The notes under the pieces are model-generated. The model was not told the origin of the DNA. It did not search any database and saw only the letters and a program-made list of their open reading frames with translations. DNA of 64,000 nt from Antennarius striatus (Eukaryota; Chordata; Actinopteri; Lophiiformes; Antennariidae): NCBI RefSeq assembly GCF_040054535.1, contig NC_090779.1:20942501-21006500 (forward strand). Direction: 5' to 3'. A program made the translations under genes and the position numbers. Numbering within the stretch: position 1 is the first letter of the stretch; every line of letters starts with the position of its first letter. Shown one piece after another: positions 37,901-53,100 of this stretch.

Positions 37901-39372
37901 TCTTTTAAAAACACACAACCATAACCAGTTCCATTGCCTTTGTATGAAACACGGGAAGTCATAGTACCTTGATCATATCACATTTATCGCTCGAGGCGCA
38001 TTTCAATGAATGTCAAAAATAAGTTGTTTCTGTTTTGGGTACATTTTGATTTTCCACCAAATGAAAATTGTGTAACTTGGACAAAGTCATATGTTGGATT
38101 TTAAGCAAAAAATCTTTTTTAAAATAGGCACTAAAACTAAATTTCAACGAAAATTTCACAGTTAGTATCAAACTCAACCACCATTTTTCTGCTAAGTATT
38201 CAATAGCATAGATGCTATCACCTTGTGTTTTGGAGCACTAGGTAGCTAACAGACAGGTCTTGCTCTTTTTCTTGTTAGATGCCCGTGGACTGATCCGCTG
38301 GATGCTCATGGTGAACCCTGAGCGCCGGGCCACAGTGGAGGACATCGCCAACCACTGGTGGGTAAACTGGGGCTGGAAGAACAGTGTGTGTGATTGCGAG
38401 ACCCAACGTGACCATGGAGGCTCGCCCATGCTTGCTCGCTTCATCGACTGGCAGAACCGCACTGAGCCACGTGGTTCTGGAGCCAAACCTGCAGTCATAC
38501 CCCAGCTGCTGCGCCAGAGGCCCAAAAAGTCCAAGAAGGAAAATGTGGAGACGGGACAGACGCACTGTGGAGCAGAGGACAAGCCAGGTCTGAAAAGACC
38601 CAAGGGGATCCTGAAGACTCGGGTCACTGAAGAGCAACAGTCGGCCAGTCCGGAAGAGGTGGAGTTGGGTCAAGCAGTCCTGCCTCAACAAACTGAAGGT
38701 GGAGAGGAAGCCTCAAGTCCAGATCGAGAGGAAGAGGAGCCCACTCTGAGAGGAGGCTCACCGGCCAGGATGGTGCCGTCTCTGCCCAAGAAAGGCATTT
38801 TGAAGAACAACCAACAGCGGGAATCAGGGTACTACTCCTCGCCAGAACGCAGCGAGTCCTCCGAGCTTTTAGGTGGTGCCAGTATGTCTCTGCTAGCCAC
38901 CTCCCCACCTAAGAGAGTGATGGGGAGAAAGGGCATCTTGAAGCGAAACGGCAAGTACTCCACCTTCAGCGGGCCTCCCTCGGCGGCAGCGGTGGCCGGA
39001 ATCCTCGGCGAGCCTCCTCCTTCGGCCGACTCTGGTCTGTCGCGCAGTCAGAGTCGGCCCTCCAGCATCGTTGGGGAGGACAGCTCTGTCCTGTCTCTTT
39101 CGCCCAGCTCCCTCAGCGGGGCCGAGTGGCACCCCTCAACCCCCCACCTGCGGCCAAACATCAGAGCCTGCGTCTCGGCTGAAAACTTGTTGCAGCTCGC
39201 CAACTTCAAGGGCTTCCAGGCGGCGGCGTCTCACCAGGGACCCAAGTTCAGCCGTGGCAACAAAATGAAAGGCTCCCCGGGGGACAATGGCAGCTTCTCC
39301 TTGCTGGGGGACCTGGAGGACATGACTCAGGTGTACCAGCAAGCCCTGGACATCAGCAGCAACCTCACCTAA
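25936..39372 (+). CDS. nuak1: NUAK family SNF1-like kinase 1, complete
   Basis: Seven coding exons on the + strand: 25936-26235, 30757-30877, 34388-34539, 35653-35718, 35836-35955, 37407-37539, 38279-39372. All are GT-AG and in frame, giving 661 aa, the human NUAK1 length. An N-terminal Pro/Ser-rich segment leads to [18 protein letters not shown]. The kinase domain spans about 75-326: glycine loop GRGTYGKV at 82-89, catalytic Lys104, HRDLKLEN with Asp198, DFG at 216-218, and activation-loop Thr231 in [13 protein letters not shown], the site LKB1 phosphorylates in NUAK1. The large last exon encodes the regulatory tail with three GILK motifs (407-410, 470-473, 516-519); in mammals these bind PP1-beta/MYPT1. 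The conserved [16 protein letters not shown] block and the C-terminal [10 protein letters not shown] also fit. NUAK1 acts in cell adhesion, axon branching and metabolic stress. The ATG at 25936 was chosen because an in-frame upstream ATG at 25870 lies before the probable acceptor. Fish may have two nuak1 copies; which one this is cannot be told. Confidence 0.95.
26236..30756 (+). other. nuak1 intron 1
   Basis: A 4.5 kb intron between the first and second coding exons. The first 100 bases continue the CpG-rich character of exon 1. It contains a short TG tract at about 27625-27655, a C-rich run at about 28308-28325 and a G-rich run at about 28490-28522. No coding exon or named repeat could be supported inside it. 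Confidence 0.7.
30878..34387 (+). other. nuak1 intron 2
   Basis: A 3.5 kb intron with a short CA-rich stretch at its start (about 30896-30972). Open frames inside it lack conserved motifs. No repeat family is clearly recognisable. Confidence 0.7.
34540..35652 (+). other. nuak1 intron 3
   Basis: A 1.1 kb intron between the exon ending in CHK and the exon beginning [13 protein letters not shown] see nothing else in it. Confidence 0.75.
35956..37406 (+). other. nuak1 intron 5
   Basis: A 1.45 kb intron. A G-rich run is at about 37130-37147. Small open frames on both strands show no recognisable family. Confidence 0.75.
37540..38278 (+). other. nuak1 intron 6
   Basis: A 0.74 kb AT-rich intron just before the large last exon. 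I see nothing else in it. Confidence 0.75.
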
Positions 39373-40419
39373 AAGATGGGTTGGCAGAGAGAGTGGAAGC
39401 AGAGGAAACGTGTTCATGTATGCGTGTGCATGTGTATCGATGTTTACGGGCGGCATTAACGACCAGTTTGTTGCTGGGATACACCTTTTGGAAAATTGCG
39501 GTTTTCCAAATGGGGATGAAATCATGATGGGAATGATATGTCTACACACACACACACATGCACTCACAGATGTACACACTTAGTTGCACTTCTCTAGCCA
39601 GGAGGAAATGTAGTTTGGGTTTTTTGAACAAAAGAGAGAAGGAGCTAGCACGAAAAAAAAAAAAAATGCCACCCAGTCTGCTTTCTTGGCCCGCCCAGAG
39701 ACTTTGCTGTGTTCAACATGTTTACATATTCAGCAAAAAGGCAAGTTAGATTCACAAACGCAGCGACCAGGAACTGGTTTGCTCTCGTCGTACACCACCC
39801 AGTTTGAGTTTACAAAAGCACCTTAAAAACTCACGCGGAGCACATGCTTTTGTGATCTTTACTTCCTTTCAAAAAAAAAAAAAAAAGAAAAGGAAAAAAA
39901 AGAAACAAAACCAGGGTCTTGATCCAAAAATAACTGAAATTACTGTTTATTTATTAATATTTTAGTAGCTTTTAGTCTGAATTTTTAAAAAAACAAACTG
40001 GTGGGTGCTGGCTTTTACTGGAAGAGTCTTCAACTCTTTGGGTGGAACTGACATATATAATTATTTTACTCAGTTATGAGAAACTAAGCATATATAAGTA
40101 TGTCTGTGCTTGTAAAACACACAGGCAAATACACCTTCCTAAAAGCATATGTCCTATATTTGTGTATGATACCAGGGAATATGTAGGAAGTGCCTTTAGT
40201 GATTCATAATGAAAATTATGTATGTCGTTTCCTTAAAGTTGAGGGAAAAAAAACAGGCCGACCTGTCACCAGTTGTGTGTTTTTTGGGTTTTTTTGGGGG
40301 GGGTTTTCGGGGTTATGTTTGCGAATGTGGAGGGACCCGGGACCTTCAGCAAAAGCTTTACATGTTTTGTTCAAAGGATAGTTTCGGACAGTTTAGATCA
40401 AACAGTCTCTTCTTCTCAC

Positions 40420-40455
<36 letters not shown>

Positions 40456-42620
40456 ACACAGAGATATATTTGGATGTATTGCCGGCCTTGAAGAAGAACT
40501 GGTCTGTGTTCTTCGTCTGTGTTTAAGGCTCCAGTTTGGCTTGTCAGCAATTTAGGTGTCTAGGCTGAGCACAGATTTCTTTTAATTTCTCTTTTTGGGA
40601 GGGGGTACCGTAGGCCTGGAGGGGCTCACCTCGTGCAACATTTAGTGAAGGGAGATGGCGTAGACACCATCTAACAGGCCTGGAATGTATCTGGCTCTCT
40701 TAAACTTGCATATTTTCATGCTTTCAAGGCTACCTGATAAGACAGGCTGCCAAGAGAGAGACTTTTTTTTTTGCTTTGCCAAAGACAGTAGAGCTTCCAT
40801 TGTCCGACGAGTTAATATTTCACCATTAGCTCTTCAAAAGGGCTGAGGTGGGTTGTTTTAGCCTGCTGATGACACATCAAATTCCTCAGACGGGAGGCTG
40901 GAGACGTGATAGTGCCAGAGATCTTAATCGGGCACTAGTCCGACTCAGCACAGGTGGGATCTGCGGTCTGTGCTCAGCCGTCCAGCTGTGTATACTAGTC
41001 GATTATGTCAACCAAGCACAATTAGCCTGCTATTGTTTTCATTTGACTGTAAGAGAGGCAGAGGTGTAGAGATGTACAGGTAGAGGGAGGTGAAAAAGGC
41101 GAAAAGAGTGATGATGTGCGAAAAGATGCTAAGACTAGAACGGACTTTCCTGTGGGAAAGAAAAATAAGTTAGAAGTCTTTTTGAAGGGATTGTAAAGTA
41201 GAATAGTGGAGGAAAAGAAAGTGAGTAGAAAGACTAGATGGAAAGTTGTTGTTGTTTTTTTTGTTCGGAATACCAAAGATGTGATGAACGTGATTCAGAG
41301 GAATGGATAAGTCAGAGACCAGCGAGTCTTTGACGAGGGAATCCCCATCGGTGAATGAAATCATCCCCCACATTGGCTTTACCTCACGTTTATTTGGTTT
41401 TTCTCTTTCGGTTTTTATTTGAGATGCTGGAGGCTGTTGATACAGCTTGTCTCGAGGGTCGGTCAGCATGTGACTTGTTTGTTCTGCATAGACCGTGAAC
41501 GTGTGTTCAACAGCGGCGTTAAGTGGGAGAAAAGTAACTGACATCACCTAGAATATCAAATGATGTGGACAGAAAACCATGCAGTAGATGACCCCTCTCC
41601 CGTGAAGACAAGGTCCTGGGTATGGATTCGAATGACAGACCCGTTTCGTATTATACTGCTTTTTTTTTTTCTTTTGTATTGCATTTTATTGTCAACTGGA
41701 TTTACAGTGAGAAAATTATACTATGTTAGTATTTTGTTTTATTATGCTTCTGTTTTTGATTTTCCAAAATATAAGAAACTTTATATTGCTTTATGTTATG
41801 GCAGAAAATACTTCCTTCCTTGAAGTATTAGAATTTCTCTCCAGAAACAAGTCTGGTTTAAAATTGTTGGAGTCTCAGTTTTCATTTGGGGTGACCAAAC
41901 CCCATCAACCCAATTTATCAATGACTTGGAATAGTGCACATTGCGGTGAAATGTATTAACATATCAACAAAATTGTATTTCCACTTCTACCAAAGCAGAA
42001 AACCAAGAGTGGAAAGAATCTGATGGTAAAACTCTGCCAAACTGGAATAAGTGGTGCATATCTGTTAGTTAGCAGAAAGTCTAATTATAGGAAAACTTGA
42101 CTGGATATTGTTATGACAATAATAATTAATTAGTATTATGTTATTTAAGTATTATTTTTTTATTATTGCTCATTACCATTTTTGGCTATTGCCACTTTTT
42201 TTTTTTTTTTTTTGTTGGTGATCCTGGACTGCCAAGGTGAATTACATTTTTATGCCTTTGGCATCTTTTATGAACTTTTCTTTGATTTGGATAATAAGAA
42301 TTATTATCAATGTGTTTTTATACTTGTATTTATTGGTGATCAAGCCATTTCATTTGAATCAAGACACATCAAGCTTTGGCCTGCTTTATATTACTTGTTG
42401 TGTTCAGGACGTCCTGTATACAGACATTTGTTTGTTCAAAACAGAGTGGTATCATCTCATTGTGAAGGCAGTGGCAAAGTGTGTATTTTTAAGAGGAGCA
42501 AATAAAAAAGAGGTCCTGCAAAATGTCTTAATTCATCCCTTTGGGTGTATTTTTACTCAACACAATGCCTCTGTTTTACTGTATCAACTCAAATAAATGG
42601 ATCTTGAAATCTGCTTTTGT
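39373..42620 (+). other. nuak1 long 3'UTR
   Basis: No + strand AATAAA is seen until 42502-42507, followed by a second at 42592-42597, so the last exon probably extends about 3.2 kb past the stop codon, as in other vertebrate NUAK1 genes. The stretch holds A-runs (about 39653-39666 and 39870-39902), a CA microsatellite (40417-40460) and AT-rich sequence towards the end. Small open frames here are not credible genes. Confidence 0.5.
40417..40460. repeat. (CA)n microsatellite in nuak1 3'UTR
   Basis: A 44-base tract of CA repeats with one CG and one GA interruption. Confidence 0.9.
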
Positions 42621-43084
42621 GCTGTGTGTGGTCCTTGGAGTGTAAATCATTTGTCAGATAAACAGTCACATCGCACAGGATGTGTCCTGGAAACACCCCG
42701 ACGTACATCTGTGTACATGTTTTATTTTTCAATGTGTGACATACTGTTAATGCCCTCCATCCTAGTGACAAAGCAAGACACTGCCTATGGGATGTTGGTT
42801 CACACACAGCACTTCTTTCATTTATTCCAGAATAGCTTAAAAATAGAAGATTCACAATTTAACTATATTATTTTTGTTTGATCCACTGGTCAAAATAAAT
42901 AAATACACAAAATCGAAGACAGTATTACAAATACAAATACTGCTCCTCTGACGGTTGGGGCACGTGCCAAGCAAGCTATTATTGGATGTCCTGGTTTCCT
43001 TATTATGAAAATGTGACCCAAAAACCTCCAGGAATGTATTAGCGAGGTCAGCAGATCTATTTCCAACATTCATTTAATCCTTCA

Positions 43085-43412
43085 TTCATTTTCTTAACCA
43101 CTTCTACTGTTTTCGTGGGTCATGGGGGTTGCTGGAGCCTATCCCGGCGGACTTAAAGGCATTTGGTTGGGAGATGTCCCAGACACATTGGCACACGAAG
43201 CATGAATCCCCATACAATCATTCACTCACACCTATTGACAATTTGGAACTGACCAATTCACCTGAAGTGCATGTTTGTGGAGGTGAGAGGAAGCCAGAGA
43301 AGCTCTATGCAGACAGACAGAACATACAAAGTGCCCAGAAAGGACTCAAAACCAGAACCTTCTTGCTGCGAGATGATGGCTCTACCCTCTGCACCACCTT
43401 GAGACCCCTTAT
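43085..43412 (-). repeat. Fish SINE-like dispersed repeat, inverted copy
   Basis: Read on the - strand, this carries GGTGGTGCAGAGGGTAGAG, a B-box-like GGTTTTGAGTCC, AACATGCACTTCAGGTGAA, CCGCCGGGATAGGCTCC and a TTAAGAAAATGAATGAAGG tail. It is the same family as 24270-24564 in the opposite orientation. The start resembles an RNA polymerase III promoter with A- and B-box spacing, suggesting a tRNA-derived SINE. Both copies are diverged from each other. Confidence 0.65.
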
Positions 43413-46400
43413 GTCCAACTTCATTTCTAAAATAATGACTTAAGAGATGGGCGCCAAATGGCTAAAATGCCACACAAAGAAATTCCAAGTCATTTTGAGC
43501 CAGCTGAAAAGAATTTGTCATAAAATTCAACAATAACCATCAAGAATTTGACAGCAAGCCCTTCTAAAGCCACTCTAAAACTGAGCCTGGGACAGTTTTG
43601 GAACAAATACTTCACATATTCACTCCTTTAAATTCATTTGATGGATCATCCAAAGTCCTGTAATTAAAAGCTATTTCTTCTTGGTTTTAAAGGCGATTGT
43701 AAACAGTTTTCATTATCGTAACTCTACAATAAACTAATAGCGACCAAGTTAAACCTAGTGAAAATCCAATGGGGAGTTTTAGACCACCTCTGTGGAACAA
43801 TTCATTTCTCACTACGCATCTGCTTAGGATTATGTAAGATTCCTGAGAAAATCTAATATGTTTTTGAGCATATTAGGATGTTCATTGGATGACGCTCACT
43901 TAATCATCATTTCCTATTTAAGGTAGTCATTTTTAAGGAAGACACCAGTACCAGGACCAATAAATTAACCACATTCATTTTCATTAGTATTTTCATTGCC
44001 AAAAGGTGTTATTAACCAAGTAAATTCCAATACTGGCTAATTTCAATCAAAATTTGGCTATTAATTATCCAGTGGAAACTTCTGTACCCAGTGCACGGTA
44101 AAACAACAGGTATGTAATGTCTGAACCTGAACAATGATGAAAACAGAGCAAATGTAAAAATAAATCAGGGTAGTTATGTGACAAAAGTGTTGATATTCCA
44201 ACTTCATGCAATAGTTAGGTTTATTTTTTCTACCCACCACACCTGCAGCTAATACTAGAAAACTACACTATGACAGTCTCTGGAGAAAACCAATTTTTAG
44301 TCATTAGAAACCTGATTGATTCGGACAAAAAACAGTAGACAACATGGAGAAAAAGAACACAGTTTGTGTCTGTCTCAGGGAGAGCGTCTGTTTTTTAGGA
44401 CACGGAAAGCCACCAGATTGTTGAGGGAGAACATAGCTGCTGCTGCTGTTGAGGTTAATGCGATCCACATCTTGCGAGGGGGAGTGGGTGGTTGGCTGGA
44501 AGCGTTGCAATCCTTTGGGACTTTGGTACTGATGAGAAGGACAGCACGCCTCAGCTCATGCTGGCCAGACACAAGCTGCAGGACTCACTCAGAAGACAAC
44601 ATCAAATACTTCTACGGTATTCTGCAGAGCAGGATTTAGAATTCCTCAACACATTGAAACTGTTATCCCAAGTCGGAAATTGGCCTTTGGAAGCAAGACT
44701 GTGCTGTAAAATTAGTCTCTAAGCCTTCTATTTATAAATGCCTCCTACATCAATATTCATTTTTGTCATTCTGACTGCATACTGGAGAAAACTAGATCAA
44801 TCAGTGGTCTAACGTAATTATTTATTTTGGGAGGTTTTCTCATAAGGAACAAGATAATTAACCTCGGATGAAGTGCAGGTCTGTTTTTGTTTCACTGCAA
44901 TTTCCAATCGAAGGACAAACCTCATAAAAATACAAGCAAAGGAAAATAATGATAAAGCTGTTGTGGAAATTTAAATGTTTGTGGCAAATAAGTGTCATTT
45001 GTATGTGAAGGCCAGCATTCGTTGGACTATAGAAAAAATAATATAAAGTTCAGATGAAATTTCAGCAGCTGCACTCTTGACATTGACATGATTTGAGTTT
45101 CAAAGGGATTTTTTTTATGTCTTTAGAACAATGTCTGGTTCACTTTTTGACCCCTAAATACAGTCCAGCTGCTCGACCCTCTGAAGTATTCGTTTTCACC
45201 CTCCTCCATGCATCTGTAGAAGGTGAGCCTGTTTGCCCCCGGAGGTGGGGGTTTACTGGTGCAGCAGCATACCCAACTACATATTCAAAATGCTAATCAA
45301 CCCTAGACCCCTTCCTAATACCCTATCCCATCTCAAAGTATGACGCCAGCTCCATATGCCTTGCAGATATGCTGGTCTGCAAAACGTTAAAGGCTAAAAA
45401 AAAATGCACTGCTGTTAGCATTGAGCACTGACTTGAAATGAGGCCTTTTCTTGCAGCCAGCTCAAGCTGCTATGGATAAAAACCATGACACAGAGGGACT
45501 TGAGACATGAAAGCCGAAGAATTTACATGCGCTTCAAAACAGTTTACAACTTCTTTTGTCTTCTGAAAAATGTTTCATGAGAAGAAAGTCAGGGGATATA
45601 CAGTAAATTGAGCAAAATCTGGCAGAGGATTGGGCGAGATCAGCGCGGCCCTGCTGCATCTGGCTGCTGTTACAGGCAGGATGTTCCACAGCGAAGGTTT
45701 AGAATGGCTGCTGCAAACCGAGCTGCCCGTTCATTGCAGGAAAAATAAACAGCGACTCGGGCCTGAGGAAAGTCCTGAGTACAGTGAAGCGTGTGTTCCG
45801 CTGGTTAGCTGACACATTGTTTTTTGAATAAGCCTGCGCACACAAATTCATGAATTTCTCACATGTGCACATTTTAAAGTTCTCATCAGTTTTTCCTCAC
45901 TGTTTCGTGGAAATCACTCACACAGGTTCCGAACTCACATCCCTGCAGACCTCCTTTTCCTCTGCACCGCTGTGATAACATTGTGACTGGATATGGAATG
46001 GAATAAACCGCCCATCCTCTCCTTCTCAGCTTCCACTCCTCTATCATTCATCCTCCTTCCACATGCCACCTCCACACAAGCTCTCCACCCCTCTCCTGTC
46101 CAGAGGACTATTTTTAGCGGCAGCGCTGCTATTCTGGAATTCGTTGCTGGCTGGCTGCTGCTGGGTGTCTGGGCGGCAATCTCTACTGGAATGTCTGGCC
46201 CACTCTCAAACCACTCCAGAGTCCCAGTGCAGGGCGGACGGCTCGGGGCTCTGATTACAACTTTCAGCCTGCTGTGGCTGTGGCAATAGCTCACGCTCCC
46301 TCCAGCAGGAACACAATGCTGGAGGGAAGGGAAAGAACTTTCCTCTGTCCTGAACCAGCTCAGCACAGCTTTATACAGCTGAACTTTGGTTTGTGTTTAT

Positions 46401-46759
46401 CCACCCATACTTAATGATGTTGCAATGGTGTTGTAGTCAGCACTTTATGGAGTCTTTCATTTGGTGCAGTTTCTTGTTGCAGAATGAATGATTCGAAGCT
46501 TTTTTTTTGGGCCCAAAGCACACAGAGTCGGTTCACCTTCAATTCTATGCAGACATCCTGAAAAATATGAGTCACCAATATGTAAAAAAAAAAAATCTTG
46601 AAGTCATGGAAATGAATATCTGCAATTGTTGCTGTCTTATTGTTCTATATACACATGTAAAAACAGCATTGTTACTTGAACATGCTAATCTACACTGAAA
46701 ACGTGTTTCACACTGCCTCTTTGCTATTCTCATTGGCTTCAGTTTGCCAGGTTGTGTGG

Positions 46760-46940
46760 TTAACTAAAGCTACAGTACGTGGGAGTTTTGTTAGTGCATT
46801 GTAAGCTTGCTGCTTACCCCTGTTTCAAGCCTTTGTGCTAAGCTAAGCAGAGCTAACGGTGGTGTTGTTGGCCTCCAGATCTAACAATCTGAAAGTAAAT
46901 AAGTGCATATTGTAAATGTTGACCTATTCCTTTAAGGCAA
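46760..46940. repeat. Dispersed repeat remnant
   Basis: TGTGCTAAGCTAAGCAGAGC and TTGACCTATTCCTTTAAGG are hallmark pieces of the same high-copy fish repeat suspected at 23172-23500. Only part of the element is visible. Confidence 0.45.
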
Positions 46941-47414
46941 GGATTGTTGTTAGTCATATCATGGTTATGGTTAACATTTAGTTTTCCAGGAAATGAATGA
47001 AAGTGAATATAATACAGCCTTGCTTACATGTTTTGGTGTGTTTGTGTGCGTGCATGTGCTTGTGTGTGTGGTCCATGAAAAGAAAATAAGCAGCACTAAT
47101 GGGAGGTTTTTCCTGTCTTGGATCAGGCTTGAGGGGTTTCAAGGCAAAATTGTTTGCAGTGGAGGGAACACTGTCCAAGCCCACCTGTTGCTCATGATTG
47201 CAGAGATCCGCTTGAGCTGGGCCTTGTCGAGAGACATACTGCAGTTTGCCAGTCACTAACATCAATGGACCAGGCAAGCCCAATCATTCCACAAGATTAC
47301 CTAGCAGTGACGACGGTGGGCTACAATGCAATAGGTACTTTATATAGGCATGCATAGACTGCTAAGCAATGGAAGAGATGCTGTGGTCAGTATTGCTTGA
47401 GTTTCTTTATATGT

Positions 47415-47860
47415 GTGTGTGTCTATATATATATATCTTCCAGAGTTGTGTCACACGGACAGCAATCTCTGCCGAGATGCCCATGCTTACCTCTCCCCAG
47501 ACACCTCATACTCGCTTTTCTCGGTGGGATCCTGAGGCGTTCCCAGGCCAGTGGAGAGACATACTCTCTCCAGCATGGACTTGGTCTTCCCCGAGACCTT
47601 ATCCCAATAGGACATGCCCGGAACACCTCCCCAGGGCGACCAGGAGGCATCTGAAACTGATGCCCGAGCCACTTCAGATGTCTCTGCTTGATATGGAGGA
47701 GCAGCATCTCTACTCTGAGTTCCTCCCTGGTGACTGAGATCCTCACCATATCTCCAACATGCACCTGGAGTAGGCCTGACTTACTGCTGGCAATGCAAAT
47801 CAAGCTCCGGCTTCAGTCATACAGGGATCGGACAACCCACCTCCATTGCAACTCGTCCAT
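47415..47860 (-). mobile_element. LINE reverse-transcriptase C-terminal tail fragment
   Basis: The - strand encodes a 3' fragment of a non-LTR retrotransposon polyprotein. Visible signatures are HLKWLGHQFQMPPGR, GEVFRACPIG, RGRPSPCWREYVSPLAWERL and a terminal CC block. These match the post-reverse-transcriptase tail of abundant fish LINEs (L2/CR1-like). The reverse transcriptase core and endonuclease are absent, and the ends are approximate. A short (TA)n tract adjoins it at about 47423-47436. Confidence 0.65.
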
Positions 47861-47869
47861 TCCTGTTTA

Positions 47870-50378
<2,509 letters not shown>

Positions 50379-53100
50379 AACTTCTTGGATTGATTTAAGA
50401 AAAGAGGAACATCAGAGACTGATATCCAGGTCTGTGCTGCCCTCCAAGACAAGGGGTGAGGAGACTCTTTTGGGGGGGGGGGTTGAGTTTCAAATAAAAG
50501 CGACCTCTCTGTGGCGGCAGGTGAGTCCCGTTTGATGCCCGCTTAAGGGGACAGCTGATGTCGGGACGTCTCATCTAAAGTGCTTTAGACTGATGAGTTG
50601 TTCCTGAGGCATTCCCTTTGTGACTGATGACCCTTTTTCAGAATGCGTTTGCTAACATGTGTGGTTTTCCTTCCCATCTTTGTTTCTCCTCTTTTTTTCC
50701 TTCTCTCCAAAATAGATGTTAGTTTCTGTTGGGGAAAAAAGAAAAAAAAAAGCAGAAAAGATAGCTCTTTGTAAATGGATCTGTCCCAGCAGCCCTCCTT
50801 CACCACCACCACCCTATTCCCCCAATCCTGACCCCCTCCTCCCTCCACTTGTGCAGGCTTGATGAAAGAGTATACCTCTCTCCATCGCACGCAACAGTGT
50901 TTGGGGGTGGGGTGGGGAGGTGAAGTGGGGGTGGAGGGGGTAAAATTAAAAGAAAAAAAATTTGCGCGGGAGGAGGATGAAATGATGGAGACAAGAGAGG
51001 AGGATAGAGCGATCGTAAGAGGAAGATCAGTTTGAAGAGGATGATGAATGATAAAGACTGGAGAGGAGTTGGGGAGCAGATAGCAATAATAAACTGAGAG
51101 AGAAAAAGACAGTGAAAGGAGAAAGAAGATGATTCTTTGTTGTAGACAGCTGAAGAATATTAAGCTGCTGAGGAAAACATCGAAGGGGGAGGAGAAGCAA
51201 TGAAAGGCATGGCTGTGGTTTACCAAAAAAATTAAAAAGATGAAGATAAGGCAGGGGAGACGAAGAGGAGAAAGTAAGGATAGGATTCACACAGAACTGA
51301 CATAGCTATCTACGCATCAAAAAACAACAAAACAAAGGTTATTTAATAAATGTTTTGGGCATGTGGGAGAAGGAGAACATCTTGTCTAGCTCAGACCGTA
51401 AAAGGAAATAGTTTGGAATATATTAATCAAGATTCTTTCTTACCATGTAATGCAAAGATGAGTATTTCGCTTTTGTTTGTAGAACCACAGAGTGTCCCCC
51501 CCCCAGCATGTGCTGAACCACACAGTACATTTTACATTGAGATTTTTTTTTATTTTGTAGTAAATAAACTAATTGAATAAACCTGTTTTGTTTTTTTTTT
51601 CCAGACATTGAGGTGTGCTGGTCGGTCATTTTGTTATTTAACTCAAACAAAGAAAACAAGTTTTTATCCTGTTTCCATTAAGCTGAGCCACAGGAAAAAG
51701 AAAAAAGACCAAAAAAAAGACCTGGCTGTTTTGTGTCACTTCATATTTATTAGACATGAGAGGAAATAAAACTTTTATCGGAATAAGATAACTATAGATC
51801 CTAAACTGTCAAACAAATTTTATTAAACCAAATATTCACTTTGTTCTCCTCAGTCGCAAACTCCAGATGAAAACCTTTGAGATTCACTGGAGCCGTCATT
51901 AGGATGAAACTATGAGCTGACACCGAAGGGAGGATTTTGAATTCCTTGAAAAATGAAAACATGCCATGTCACTTTCACGGAAAACATTTTTCAGATGCTT
52001 TTTTTTTTTTTTTTCATTACAGAAAAAATATCTTACAAAACAATTATTCTGTGATTAGCCGGCAGCTGCCATAACTTGTTCCTCTGACCATGCGAACATT
52101 TTCCGCCAAGAGTTTTTTGGGCGCTTGTCAACATCAAAGACGGCTACAGACACGAAAACCTCCCTGATGTCTCCTTCTCAAAACACAAATCTTTCATACG
52201 CTAATGACACACTTTAGTCATGAGCTCCACGCTGAGCAGGGTGGGAAAGATTAGTGAACTGACAGACATTCCTCGCAGCTGATGTCAACCTTATATCACA
52301 AAATATGCTCAATATGATACTACAAACCAAAATATGAACCTCTCGGACAATGTGAGAGCTGATATGTTTGGACGAGGGTGGTCCCCAACTGGCTGACCCG
52401 GGGGGTCAAAATCATAACTTCTGAGGTAGAAATTCCTCAGACCTGGACCAAAGCGGATCCAACAGAGGTGAGGGGTGGAGGCCTTTTGTTGCCAGACTGG
52501 AGAAACAATTGTAGCCCAATGACTTGACGGCTCATGGGCCCGCTGACCACAAAGGCTTAAGACATTCCAGACATTCCAGTGACATCCTTGGCGAGTTTAC
52601 GGAGGACAGATGTCCTCTTCGCAACCTGTGTGGCTGAAGGGGAGGTGTCAGAGATCTTTTGATATCCTTTTTTTTTTTTTTCCTCCCACTTCCAGACTTG
52701 CTGTGGTTCGTACTCTGGTGAATCACTCCGTATGAGCCCATGTGAAGCTCATTCATCCGAAAGCCAGCAGCAGTTTATTTAGACTCTGATGTTGTACCAG
52801 GAAAAATAACACCAGGTCCTGCAGGCCTCACGGCCTCGGTTTCAAGGTCAGGCCACCTGAACTGTGATGCAGACCTCAGGCCACGTGAACTTGGTGTCCT
52901 TGATTTGTGTTATATTCTGTTTGTTTTGATCCAGCCAAGTTTTCAAATATCCTTTTCTGAGATTTAAAGCAATGCAAGCTGTGTTGAAATCAATTTGTAA
53001 TGGTTTCAACAGCAATTCCACAGATAAATCTTTTCCAGAAAGGTTTCCCAGTTCTTCTAGATAAATAAACACCAATGTAGGTAACCCTAAACCAATGTAG
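50379..53100. other. Gene-poor stretch downstream of nuak1 (part 3)
   Basis: No gene could be supported. It holds a G-rich cluster at 50903-50940 and strand-asymmetric purine-rich sequence on the + strand to about 51270. The complementary pyrimidine-rich strand gives a 213-codon low-complexity frame that is not a credible gene. T-runs occur at about 51993-52014 and 52665-52683. Confidence 0.45.

Larger units (their letters stand above)
42621..47400. other. Gene-poor stretch downstream of nuak1 (part 1)
   Basis: No gene could be supported. It includes the inverted SINE-like repeat at 43085-43412 and a dispersed repeat remnant at about 46760-46940. Open frames of 60-145 codons (for example 44316-44639 and 45935-46366) lack conserved motifs, codon-bias contrast and splice extensions. 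Confidence 0.45.

Noticed and set aside
38238-38691. Open frames on the - strand opposite nuak1 exon 7
   Set aside because: They are antisense shadows of a strongly conserved kinase exon.
44316-44722. Overlapping 107- and 76-codon + strand frames
   Set aside because: The second looks mildly protein-like, but both frames overlap with no start context or similarity that I recognise.
45935-46366. 143-codon - strand open frame, with a 98-codon + strand frame opposite
   Set aside because: Overlapping frames on both strands without conserved motifs suggest chance in GC-richer DNA.
50585-51226. 213-codon open frame on the - strand
   Set aside because: It is the pyrimidine-rich complement of a purine-biased tract and is dominated by Ser, Leu, Phe and Pro; it shows no domain, start context or splice support.
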